Assembly: GCF_001857965.1 (NCBI RefSeq)
Contig: NZ_CP017774.1
Coordinates: 1,674,001-1,738,000 of the forward strand
Length of the DNA stretch: 64,000 bases
Direction: 5' to 3'
From: Flavobacterium commune
Lineage (GTDB): Bacteria; Bacteroidota; Bacteroidia; Flavobacteriales; Flavobacteriaceae
The position numbers and the translations under genes were made by a program. Positions within the stretch are counted from its first letter, which is position 1, and each line of letters starts with the position of its first letter. Of the stretch, positions 9,098-17,411 are shown piece after piece. The notes beneath the pieces were generated by a model that worked only from the letters and a program-made list of their open reading frames with translations, was not told the DNA's origin and made no database searches.

Positions 9098-11566
9098 ATG
9101 AATATAGTTAAGACGCTTGCCTTTTGCGCAGGAACAATGATAACGTTTACATTTAGTGCTAGTGCGCAAACTCAGAATGTAATTCCGGTTAGTAAATCGG
9201 TAAAAGTCGATTTTGATTTGGCACAACGCAGAACTTTGGAAGTAAATGATCCCAATTATATTTCCTGGCCAATTAGCGAAGGAACTCAATTTGAGAAAAG
9301 TTTTGGAGACCTAAAAGTGACTATGAAAGGAGCTATTAATTCGAGCTGGCACAAAACAGGAATTCAGGCACCATTTTACGCCCGTTTGGTAAGTGATGGA
9401 ATTGTTGCTGATAAAAGTGTTGAAATTGTAATTAGTGGATTGTCTAAAGGGCGTCATAGTTTGCTGGTTTTTAGCAATACTTTTGATAGTCCTGAACTGG
9501 CTAATTATGCTCCGGTTTCAATCTTTGTGAATGGTGTTTTTTCACAAACTATTCAGCCTACTAATAGGGTAACGGCTACCATTCAGGCTGCTACTTCTTA
9601 CATTAATTTTAATGCTGAAACCGGAAAAGACGTTGTTATCCGTTTTGAAGCTGATGCAAAAGCAACCGGAAAAATTCAAAAAGTGATTCTTAATGGTTTT
9701 GAATTGGATTTACCAAATCTAAAAAAGCAAGCCAATACGCCAACGCCGGCAAATAATGACGGTCATGTGATTTTAGGAAATGATTTTAAGTTGGGATGGA
9801 ATTCTCCGGAAGGAACTGTTTCTCACGATTTTTATTTTGGAGAAAATGAACAAAAAGTTGCTGAAGCCAATCATAATTCGCCAGAATTCAAAGGAAATTT
9901 GAACAAAAATACCGCTACTGTTGATAATGCATCACTTAGTAATTTGAAAAATTATTATTGGAGAGTGGATGAAATTGATGCCAATAAGGAAGTAACCCAA
10001 GGAAAAGTTTGGTTTTTTAAACCGGCCCAAATTGCTTTCCCAGGTGCTGAAGGTTACGGACGTTTTGCCATAGGTGGAAGAGGTGGAAAAGTGATTGCGG
10101 TAACCAACTTAAATGATAGCGGACCGGGAAGCTTGCGTGATGCTGTTGAGCAGGAAGTAGGACCAAAAACCATTGTTTTTAATGTTTCTGGAAATATCCA
10201 ATTGAAATCACGTTTAGTTGTAAGTCAGCCATTTGTAACTATTGCCGGGCAAACAGCTCCCGGAAAAGGAATCATGATTAGCAGAGCACCTATTGGGTTG
10301 ACTGGAAATGATGGGATTATTCGATTTTTGAGAGTTAGAATTGGTGGTGGAACGACTTATGACGGAATGGGATTAACAGGGGCTAATCATAGTATTATTG
10401 ATCACTGTTCGATTAGCTGGACTATTGACGAATCTTTCAGTTCAAGAGGAGCGCATAACATTAGTTTGCAACGTACTTTGATTTCCGAAGCCTTAAATGT
10501 TGCAGGTCACGATAAATATCCAGCCGGAAAAATGCATGGCTATGCAGCCACTATTGGTGGTGATGTAGGTAGTTTTCATCATAATTTATTGGCTCACAAT
10601 TACGGACGCAATTGGAGTATTGGTGGAGGTTTGAATGGAGATGGTTATTATGGTGGGAAAATTGATATTCGTAATAATGTGGTGTATAATTGGGGTGGAC
10701 GTGCTACCGATGGAGGAGCTAATCAGGTAAACTTTGTCAATAATTATTACAAACCGGGAGTTGCTACTAAAATATTTGTCGCTTTGAATGCACAGATTGA
10801 AGGTGTGGGTAAAGGAAAACAGCAATATTATTTTGATGGTAATGTTATGCCAGGTTATTTTGATGTTAAAAATCAGGAGAAAGGGAGAAAGTTTACCCTG
10901 TCTAATAAAGCAATAGTAGATTATGATGTGTTTCTACCGAAACCATTTTTCGAATCGCATGTAAATACACAATCGGCGGAAGCTGCTTATAAAAATGTTT
11001 TGTCAGATGTAGGTGCTAATCAACCTGTATTTGATAGTCATGATCAAAGAATTATTAATGAAACACTTAAAGGGACTTATACTTATAAAGGAAGTAAAAG
11101 TGGTTTAGGCGGAATGATCGATCACCAGGATGATGCCGGAGGTTGGGAAAATTATCCAAATGAAAGCCGAGATGCTAATTGGGATACCGATCAAGATGGA
11201 TTGCCAAACTGGTGGGAAGAATCAAAAGGGTTGAACGTAAATTCGATTAAAGGGGATTTCGCTGATGCCAATGAAGGTACAGGAAAAGGTTTTACACAGT
11301 TAGAAGATTATTTGAACTGGATGGCACAACCACATTATTTTGTGAATGCTACTGAATCTCTAAAAATAGATGTTGAAAGTTTATTTAAAGGTTTTACAGA
11401 TAAACCAAAATACACTATTGTAAAAGAAGAAAACGGTTCTGCTTCAATTTCTAAAAAAGAAGTTGTTTTTAAAGCAACTAAAAAAGGTTTTGCCTCTCTT
11501 GAAGTTAGGGTTGAAGATGCTGATGGAGATAGTATGAATAGAATAATAAATGTATTTGTAAAATAA
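9098..11566 (+). CDS. multidomain PL1-type pectate lyase (beta-helix)
   Basis: The protein has 822 residues with a signal peptide (MNIVKTLAFC... to SASAQ). Seen: N-terminal ~200 residues of beta-sandwich, a fibronectin-like linker (about 215-305), then a right-handed beta-helix starting AFPGAEGYGRFAIGGRGGKV. Its pectate-lyase blocks are FVTIAGQTAPGKGI, IIRFLRVRIGGGT and IIDHCSISWTIDESFS. A thrombospondin-type-3-like calcium segment DTDQDGLPNWWEE follows, then a short C-terminal domain with no sorting motif I could identify. Known: PL1-family lyases cleave polygalacturonan by calcium-dependent beta-elimination. Inferred: it opens homogalacturonan backbone flanking RG-II. It differs from the two later PL1 enzymes by its extra N- and C-terminal modules. 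A near-match to the operator palindrome lies in its signal-peptide codons at about 9137-9152. Confidence 0.87.
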   Translation: MNIVKTLAFCAGTMITFTFSASAQTQNVIPVSKSVKVDFDLAQRRTLEVNDPNYISWPISEGTQFEKSFGDLKVTMKGAINSSWHKTGIQAPFYARLVSDGIVADKSVEIVISGLSKGRHSLLVFSNTFDSPELANYAPVSIFVNGVFSQTIQPTNRVTATIQAATSYINFNAETGKDVVIRFEADAKATGKIQKVILNGFELDLPNLKKQANTPTPANNDGHVILGNDFKLGWNSPEGTVSHDFYFGENEQKVAEANHNSPEFKGNLNKNTATVDNASLSNLKNYYWRVDEIDANKEVTQGKVWFFKPAQIAFPGAEGYGRFAIGGRGGKVIAVTNLNDSGPGSLRDAVEQEVGPKTIVFNVSGNIQLKSRLVVSQPFVTIAGQTAPGKGIMISRAPIGLTGNDGIIRFLRVRIGGGTTYDGMGLTGANHSIIDHCSISWTIDESFSSRGAHNISLQRTLISEALNVAGHDKYPAGKMHGYAATIGGDVGSFHHNLLAHNYGRNWSIGGGLNGDGYYGGKIDIRNNVVYNWGGRATDGGANQVNFVNNYYKPGVATKIFVALNAQIEGVGKGKQQYYFDGNVMPGYFDVKNQEKGRKFTLSNKAIVDYDVFLPKPFFESHVNTQSAEAAYKNVLSDVGANQPVFDSHDQRIINETLKGTYTYKGSKSGLGGMIDHQDDAGGWENYPNESRDANWDTDQDGLPNWWEESKGLNVNSIKGDFADANEGTGKGFTQLEDYLNWMAQPHYFVNATESLKIDVESLFKGFTDKPKYTIVKEENGSASISKKEVVFKATKKGFASLEVRVEDADGDSMNRIINVFVK

Positions 11567-11570
11567 ATTA

Positions 11571-11622
11571 TACCGCAGATTCGCAGATTTTATTAATTAT
11601 TAAAATCTGCGAATCTGCGGTA
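11571..11622. repeat. perfect intergenic inverted repeat (22-bp arms)
   Basis: The arms 11571-11592 and 11601-11622 are exact reverse complements, starting TACCGCAGATTCGCAG, with an 8-base loop. The repeat occupies the gap between the PL1 and GH127 genes and may act as an intercistronic hairpin or weak terminator (an A-rich stretch follows). Confidence 0.85.
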
Positions 11623-11666
11623 AAAAAATAAACTTTAATCTGGTGCGAAATATTAAAATCATAAAA

Positions 11667-13682
11667 ATGAAAAAGAATATTATTCTATTGTCAGTCGTAC
11701 TTTTTTCGACTGTGTCATTCGCTCAGAATAAGGGATTGGTTGATAATTCGGCCAGTCCTTATTCTAAATTGAGAAGTGTTGGTTTGCAGGATGTGAATTG
11801 GACCAATGGATTTTGGAAAGAGCAACTGAATGTAGCGAATCAGGAAACCTTACCTTTTATGTGGGATTTGTATCATAATGATGAAGTTTCTCACGCCTAT
11901 GCCAATTTTGAAATAGCTGCTGGAAATAGAAAAGGAACCTTCAAGGGTCCTTCTTTTCATGATGGTGATTTCTATAAAATTTTCGAAGGAATGGCAGCTA
12001 CTTATGCTGTAACCAAAGACAAAAAATTGGATAAGCAAATGGACGAAGCCATTGCTATGTTTGCGAAAGTACAACGTAAAGATGGTTATTTGCACACCCC
12101 TGTTTTAATTGACCAGCGTTGGGGAACTTTGGGTCCTGAAGAAGTAAAAAAACAATTGGGTTTTGAGAAATACAATATGGGGCATTTAATGACAGCTGCC
12201 TGTGTACATTATCGTGCCACAGGGAAAACCAGTTTTTTAAATGTAGCCAAAGGAGTTGCCGACTTTTTATATGATTTTTATAAAAAAGCTTCGCCGGAGT
12301 TAGCCCGAAATGCCATTTGTCCTTCTCATTATATGGGAATTGTCGAAATGTACCGCACGACAAAGAATCCAAAATACCTGGAACTGGCTAATAATCTAAT
12401 TGATATTAGAGGAACTACAAATGACGGAACCGATGATAATCAGGATCGAATTCCGTTTAGACAACAAACTACTGCTATGGGACATGCGGTGAGAGCCAAT
12501 TATTTATACGCTGGTGTTGCCGATTTGTATGCCGAAACTGGAGAAGCTAAATTGTTGGAGAATTTAAAGTCAATTTGGGATGATGTGGCTTTTAGAAAAA
12601 TGTACATTACCGGAGCTTGTGGAGCTTTGTATGATGGTGTTTCTCCTGATGGAACTTCTTATGATCCAACTGTTGTTCAAAAAATACACCAGGCTTATGG
12701 TCGTCCGTACCAATTGCCGAATGCGACAGCGCATACTGAAACCTGTGCCAATATTGGAAACGTATTATGGAACTGGAGAATGTTACAAATTACGGCTGAT
12801 GCCAAATATGCTGATATTGTGGAATTGGCTCTATATAACAGCGTATTGTCCGGAGTTAATTTAGAGGGAAATAAATTTTGCTATAATAATCCTTTGACTG
12901 TAACTGTCGATTTGCCTTTCGAACAAAGATGGAGTAATGAACGTGAAGGATATATTGCCTTGTCTAATTGCTGTGCGCCAAACGTTACCCGAACGCTAGC
13001 CGAAGTGGGTAATTATGCTTATAGTTTATCTAATGAAGGATTGTATGTTAATTTATACGGAAGCAATAATTTAAATACAACTTCTCAGGAAGGTGATGCA
13101 ATTCAATTGCGTCAACAAACCAATTATCCATGGGATGGTGCTATTACAATTACCATTGATAAAGCTCCAAAAGAAGCGTATGCGTTGTTTTTAAGAATTC
13201 CGGGCTGGAGTAATGGAACTACTATTTTGGTTAATAATCAAAAGATCGAAGGTAATCCGGTTTCTGGTTCTTATTTAAAAGTGGAACGTAAATGGAAAAA
13301 AGGGGATGTAATTAGTTTGAATATTCCAATGCCGGTGGAACTGATGGAAGCCAATCCATTAGTGGAAGAAACTAAAAATCAGGTGGCGGTTAAACGTGGT
13401 CCATTAGTTTATTGTTTAGAATCAGATGGGATTTCTAAAACGGCTTCGATAAACAATATTGTGCTGAATACCAATTCTGATTTTAAAATTGAGCCTATTC
13501 AAAAGAGCAATAGAAGTCTAATTTCGATAGCGGCACAAGGATTTTTAGACAATAATTCATGGAATAAGAAATTGTATCAGCCTTTAAATCAGGATAAAGA
13601 AGAAATTTTCTTACGATTAATTCCGTATTTTTCCTGGGGCAACGGAACGGCTAAAGAAATGAGTGTTTGGTTTTCACATTAA
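11667..13682 (+). CDS. GH127-family (DUF1680) glycoside hydrolase
   Basis: The protein has 671 residues. The ATG at 11667 is preferred over an upstream GTG at 11643 because it begins the signal peptide MKKNIILLSVVLFSTVSFAQ directly. Seen: the GH127 zinc/thiol site, E358-x-C360 in HTETCANIGN and the Cys435-Cys436 pair in SNCCAPNVTRT. These match the Glu, Cys, Cys-Cys spacing of beta-L-arabinofuranosidase HypBA1. Known: GH127 uses a zinc-activated Cys nucleophile on beta-L-arabinofuranose, and a GH127 is used on RG-II by Bacteroides. Inferred: side-chain hydrolysis (arabinofuranose or aceric acid) in the periplasm. It is the last gene before the large regulatory gap upstream of susC. Family assignment is firm; the alternative is the related GH146. 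Confidence 0.88.
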   Translation: MKKNIILLSVVLFSTVSFAQNKGLVDNSASPYSKLRSVGLQDVNWTNGFWKEQLNVANQETLPFMWDLYHNDEVSHAYANFEIAAGNRKGTFKGPSFHDGDFYKIFEGMAATYAVTKDKKLDKQMDEAIAMFAKVQRKDGYLHTPVLIDQRWGTLGPEEVKKQLGFEKYNMGHLMTAACVHYRATGKTSFLNVAKGVADFLYDFYKKASPELARNAICPSHYMGIVEMYRTTKNPKYLELANNLIDIRGTTNDGTDDNQDRIPFRQQTTAMGHAVRANYLYAGVADLYAETGEAKLLENLKSIWDDVAFRKMYITGACGALYDGVSPDGTSYDPTVVQKIHQAYGRPYQLPNATAHTETCANIGNVLWNWRMLQITADAKYADIVELALYNSVLSGVNLEGNKFCYNNPLTVTVDLPFEQRWSNEREGYIALSNCCAPNVTRTLAEVGNYAYSLSNEGLYVNLYGSNNLNTTSQEGDAIQLRQQTNYPWDGAITITIDKAPKEAYALFLRIPGWSNGTTILVNNQKIEGNPVSGSYLKVERKWKKGDVISLNIPMPVELMEANPLVEETKNQVAVKRGPLVYCLESDGISKTASINNIVLNTNSDFKIEPIQKSNRSLISIAAQGFLDNNSWNKKLYQPLNQDKEEIFLRLIPYFSWGNGTAKEMSVWFSH

Positions 13683-13802
13683 AAGACTTGTTAAAACCAC
13701 GGAAATATTGCGATAATGAAATTTTAACATAAAAAAAACACGAAAACTTAAAATAAACTTAAAAAAAAATAGATAAAAAAGAGTGGTGTAATAAAATTTT
13801 AT

Positions 13803-13810
13803 TACTTTTG
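13803..13810 (+). promoter_or_regulatory. Bacteroidota-type promoter -7 element for susC
   Basis: TACTTTTG matches the Bacteroidota consensus TAnnTTTG exactly. No clear TTTG is seen about 19 bases upstream. Transcription would start within or next to the operator at 13815-13830. Confidence 0.45.
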
Positions 13811-13814
13811 ATAA

Positions 13815-13830
13815 ATGTAAACGTTTACAT
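13815..13830. promoter_or_regulatory. operator-like palindrome 1 (LacI-family type)
   Basis: ATGTAAACGTTTACAT is a perfect 16-bp palindrome with the central CpG and AAACGTTT core typical of LacI-family operators. It lies just downstream of the -7 element, so a bound repressor would block initiation. Confidence 0.65.
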
Positions 13831-13882
13831 TTTACTTGCTTACCTTGTAGTTCAGATAAAATGTTAAGGTGGTTTTAAAAAA

Positions 13883-13896
13883 TGTAAACGTTTACA
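13883..13896. promoter_or_regulatory. operator-like palindrome 2 (LacI-family type)
   Basis: TGTAAACGTTTACA is a perfect 14-bp palindrome identical to the core of the first site and centred 67 bp downstream of it. Two equal sites on the leader suggest cooperative or loop-forming binding by one regulator, which is not encoded in the window. Confidence 0.65.
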
Positions 13897-13946
13897 AATT
13901 TTGATTTGCTCTTTAAAAATAGTGAACCATTAAAAAAATAAATAGT

Positions 13947-14012
13947 ATGAAGAGCTTTACTTTCGATTTCTCAGTTACAAATAGAAATAATAAACCAAAC
14001 TTAAATAATTAA
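13947..14012 (+). other. possible 21-codon leader ORF before susC
   Basis: An ATG-led frame encodes MKSFTFDFSVTNRNNKPNLN plus one more Asn, and ends 26 bases before the susC ATG. Its composition resembles neither a signal peptide nor an attenuator with a repeated codon, so it may be chance in an untranslated leader. Confidence 0.2.
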
Positions 14013-14038
14013 TTTTTTAACCAAAAAGAAACACACTT

Positions 14039-17000
14039 ATGAAACAAACATTTAAAATAGTGTTTAGTGTATTACTGTTCAGTATTATGTGTCTGAATGG
14101 TTTTGCTCAAAATGCAGCTGAAAGGACTGCTATCACTGGAAAGGTGGTGGACAAAGATGGGCTGGGAGTTATAGGTCTTAATGTTGTCGAAAAAGGAACA
14201 AAACACGCTGTTTTGACTGATATTGATGGTAACTATAAAATTCAGGTTCCTAAAGGAGCGGTGTTACAGTTTACTTTTATTGGGATGAAAACCCAGGAAA
14301 GAACAGTGGGTACTGCTACAACAATTAATTTAACGATGCAGGAAGATACTTCTACTTTGAACGAGGTAATAGTTGTAGGTTATGGTACTCAGAAAAAATC
14401 AAATTTAACAGCTGCTGTGGCAACTATTAATCCGGAAACGGTTCAGGATTTACCTGTATCTAATTTGTCAGAAGCTTTAAGAGGGTTGACTCCGGGGTTA
14501 TCTGTAAGTAATGCCAATGGTTCTAGCCGTCCAGGAGGAGCTGCTGATATTCAAATTCGTCAAAGTTATGGGTTTTCTAAAGATGGAAACTCTACTATTC
14601 CGTTGATTATAATCGATGATATGATTCAGATAGATACGGAAACAGGTAAGCCTTCTCAGGAAGCTTTTAATAGATTAGATCCTTCTGAAATTGAGAGTAT
14701 TACAATTTTGAAAGACGGTTCGGCTGCAATCTATGGTTCTCGTGCATCACAAGGAGCGATTATTGTGAAAACCAAAAGAGGTAAAGAAGGAAAAGCTAAG
14801 TTTACTTATTATTCTCAATTTGCAGTTAATGATGCGATTAGTCATGTGAAAACAATGAATGCTTATGAACATGGAATTTGGAAAAACAGATTCTTAAATT
14901 CTAATTTGAATCCAACACCAGCTAATTATTTTTCAGCAGATGAGTTAGAACAAATGAAAGGTTTGAATTATGATTGGTTAAAAGAAGCCTGGAAACCGGC
15001 TACCCAACAAAGACATGTTTTGAATGTGAGTGGTGGTACTGATAAGGCAACTTATTTTGCCGGATTAACTTATTTTACTCAAGGGGCTAATTTAGGGGAG
15101 CAGGATTACAATAGATGGAATTTCCGTACAGGAACTAATGTTAAAGTAAGTAATAGTTTGGATTTTTCTGCTTCTATTGGTATTAGTACATTGGATGTGC
15201 AAAAATCATTTTCAAAAGCTTCGGCAAACTTGAATGATAGTAGTTTTGGTTCTCTTGGTGGTGGAGAGCAAGCTGATTATATGTATTTATTGCACATGCC
15301 TAAATATGTTCCTTGGCAAACTACTTATAATGGTAAAGAGTATTGGATGTCACCATTCCCTCGTACCGATCGTAATTTAGGTAGTGCTAATGCAAATACT
15401 ACTATTGCAGGATGGAACTATTTTGCGACTCAGGAAGTTGGTAAACAAATTGACCAAGAATTCTCATATAATGTGAATTTGAATTTGACCTACAAAGTGC
15501 CTTTTATTAAAGGAATGTCGGTTAAAGGAAGTTATGCCAGAAGTCAATCCAGTGCAAATACTGAACAAGTTCAGTTGCCTTATGATTTACTTAGAATTAC
15601 AAATCATCACTTAGAGGGTAATCATCTTTTAAATCCCAATTCTACTTATGCTAACAATGGTTTACCAGAAACCAACATTCGTGGTTCAAGAGTATATTAT
15701 AATACTGATTTAAGTAATTTAATTCAGGCAAACATTTTTGCTAATTATGCTAGAACTTTTGGAGATCATGATCTTGATGCTATGGTAGGTATGGAGCGTT
15801 CTGATTCAGAGTACAAAAATGTTCGTTTGGCTTATGAGGGAACTGGAAAAGATTATGTAGGTTCTAGCACAACTGCTGGGCCGATAAGTACTAACTCAAC
15901 GGCTGACAAAGGAGAGGCTGGAACACTTTCTTACTTAGGGCGTTTGAATTATAGTTTTAAGGATAAGTATTTGTTATCGTTGATTTTTAGAAGTGATGCT
16001 TCAACTAAGTTTGCGCCTGAAAATTATCGAGCATTCTTTCCTGGAGCTCAGGTGGGTTGGGTAGTGTCTAAGGAAAATTGGTTTGCTGATAATGTATCAT
16101 GGGTAGATAACCTTAAATTGCGTTATTCCGTAGGTAAAACAGGAAATGATAATCTACAAATGTGGCGTTGGTTGCAATTATGGGAAACTATAGTTGATAA
16201 AGGAGCTCAATTTGGAAGTGCAGGGGGTACATTAGGGCCTGGTGTAACTCCTAGGGTTACTCCAAATAGAGATGTAAGATGGGATGCTACTTTGAAACAT
16301 AACTATGGTGTTGATTTAGCCGTATTAGATAATAGGTTGCAAATTACAGCTGATTATTATTTTGATAAAAAAACAGATATGTTGATTACTTTAGCTACTC
16401 AGGCTGGTACTCCAATTTCTGTAGGAGGTGCAACTGCTGAGTCAAATTATGCAGCAATTAATACATGGGGAACTGAATTTTCTGTAAATTGGAGAGACAA
16501 TATAAAAGATAATTTCAGTTACAATGTTGGTGTTAACTTTGGTTTTTCAAATAATGAAATTAAAAAATACCCAGAGGCGGCTTTAGGTGATCCTGCAAAT
16601 AATGCTAGGGTTGCAGGTAGTTCAATGTTTACTCCAGTTTGGGGATTCAAAACATGGAAAGAAACTTCAACAGGAGACGGTATTTTGCGTACCGATGAGG
16701 ATGTTACTAACTATTGGAATTATTTAACAGAACGTGCTACAGCAGTTGGAGGAACTCCAAATTACATGAATATTACCAGTGTAACCAATATGAGAAAAGG
16801 GATGTTGGCCTATCAAGATGTAGCGGGTGCTTTTGATCCTGCTACGGGAGAGAGACGTGCTGCTGATGGAAAAATCACTAGACTTGATGATTATCAAAAG
16901 TTAGTTAACCAAAATAGAACTTATGGTTTTACTACTAACTTAGGAATGAAATACAAAAGCTTTTATTTAAGATCTCAAATATCTACTTCTTGGGGAGGTT

Positions 17001-17392
17001 ACAATACATTAGATATGGTAAAACAAGGAACTTCTTCTGCACATAATGATTGGGCTCATGAAATTTTCTGGAATGACATGTATGATGCTACTGATAATCC
17101 AGATGGAAAATATCCTAACATGGGGCAACAGGATTATATATTTGCACCATCTGATTTCTGGCAATTGAACACATTCAGATGTGTGATTAGAAATTTAACA
17201 GTAGGTTTTGCTATTCCAAAAGAAGCACTTAAATCTATAAAAATTGATGGACTTAATTTTGGTATTACAGGTAATAATCTTTGGGATTTGTACAATCCAT
17301 ATCCTAATAAATACCGTAATATGTATGATGATTCATCTACAAAATATCCAACACTTAGAACTTGGTCGCTTAGTATGAATGTATCATTCTAA
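14039..17392 (+). CDS. susC: SusC-type TonB-linked outer-membrane transporter
   Basis: The protein has 1117 residues with a signal peptide (MKQTFKIVFSVLLFSIMCLNGFAQ). Seen: a carboxypeptidase-regulatory-like domain (residues ~30-105, ITGKVVDKDGLGVIGLNVV), then the SusC signature LNEVIVVGYGTQKKSNLTAA. The plug follows (IESITILKDGSAAIYGSRAS), then a long beta-barrel ending in NVSF, the usual terminal aromatic. Known: SusC forms the TonB-driven barrel that imports oligosaccharides, capped by SusD. Inferred: import of pectin fragments released at the surface. It has no N-terminal STN domain, so it is a plain transporter rather than a transducer that signals to an anti-sigma factor. It lies 19 bases upstream of susD and downstream of two operator-like palindromes. 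Confidence 0.96.
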   Translation: MKQTFKIVFSVLLFSIMCLNGFAQNAAERTAITGKVVDKDGLGVIGLNVVEKGTKHAVLTDIDGNYKIQVPKGAVLQFTFIGMKTQERTVGTATTINLTMQEDTSTLNEVIVVGYGTQKKSNLTAAVATINPETVQDLPVSNLSEALRGLTPGLSVSNANGSSRPGGAADIQIRQSYGFSKDGNSTIPLIIIDDMIQIDTETGKPSQEAFNRLDPSEIESITILKDGSAAIYGSRASQGAIIVKTKRGKEGKAKFTYYSQFAVNDAISHVKTMNAYEHGIWKNRFLNSNLNPTPANYFSADELEQMKGLNYDWLKEAWKPATQQRHVLNVSGGTDKATYFAGLTYFTQGANLGEQDYNRWNFRTGTNVKVSNSLDFSASIGISTLDVQKSFSKASANLNDSSFGSLGGGEQADYMYLLHMPKYVPWQTTYNGKEYWMSPFPRTDRNLGSANANTTIAGWNYFATQEVGKQIDQEFSYNVNLNLTYKVPFIKGMSVKGSYARSQSSANTEQVQLPYDLLRITNHHLEGNHLLNPNSTYANNGLPETNIRGSRVYYNTDLSNLIQANIFANYARTFGDHDLDAMVGMERSDSEYKNVRLAYEGTGKDYVGSSTTAGPISTNSTADKGEAGTLSYLGRLNYSFKDKYLLSLIFRSDASTKFAPENYRAFFPGAQVGWVVSKENWFADNVSWVDNLKLRYSVGKTGNDNLQMWRWLQLWETIVDKGAQFGSAGGTLGPGVTPRVTPNRDVRWDATLKHNYGVDLAVLDNRLQITADYYFDKKTDMLITLATQAGTPISVGGATAESNYAAINTWGTEFSVNWRDNIKDNFSYNVGVNFGFSNNEIKKYPEAALGDPANNARVAGSSMFTPVWGFKTWKETSTGDGILRTDEDVTNYWNYLTERATAVGGTPNYMNITSVTNMRKGMLAYQDVAGAFDPATGERRAADGKITRLDDYQKLVNQNRTYGFTTNLGMKYKSFYLRSQISTSWGGYNTLDMVKQGTSSAHNDWAHEIFWNDMYDATDNPDGKYPNMGQQDYIFAPSDFWQLNTFRCVIRNLTVGFAIPKEALKSIKIDGLNFGITGNNLWDLYNPYPNKYRNMYDDSSTKYPTLRTWSLSMNVSF

Positions 17393-17411
17393 TTTTAATT
17401 TAATTACAATT

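Larger units (their letters stand above)
13683..14038 (+). promoter_or_regulatory. susC upstream regulatory region (356 bases, no gene)
   Basis: This is the only gap above 300 bases. It holds A-rich DNA (13690-13800), a -7-like element at 13803, two identical palindromic operator cores 67 bp apart (centres near 13822 and 13889), and about 140 bases of probable untranslated leader before the susC ATG. A 21-codon ATG-led reading frame lies at 13947-14012. The arrangement suggests an independent, repressor-controlled promoter for susC onward. Confidence 0.65.
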
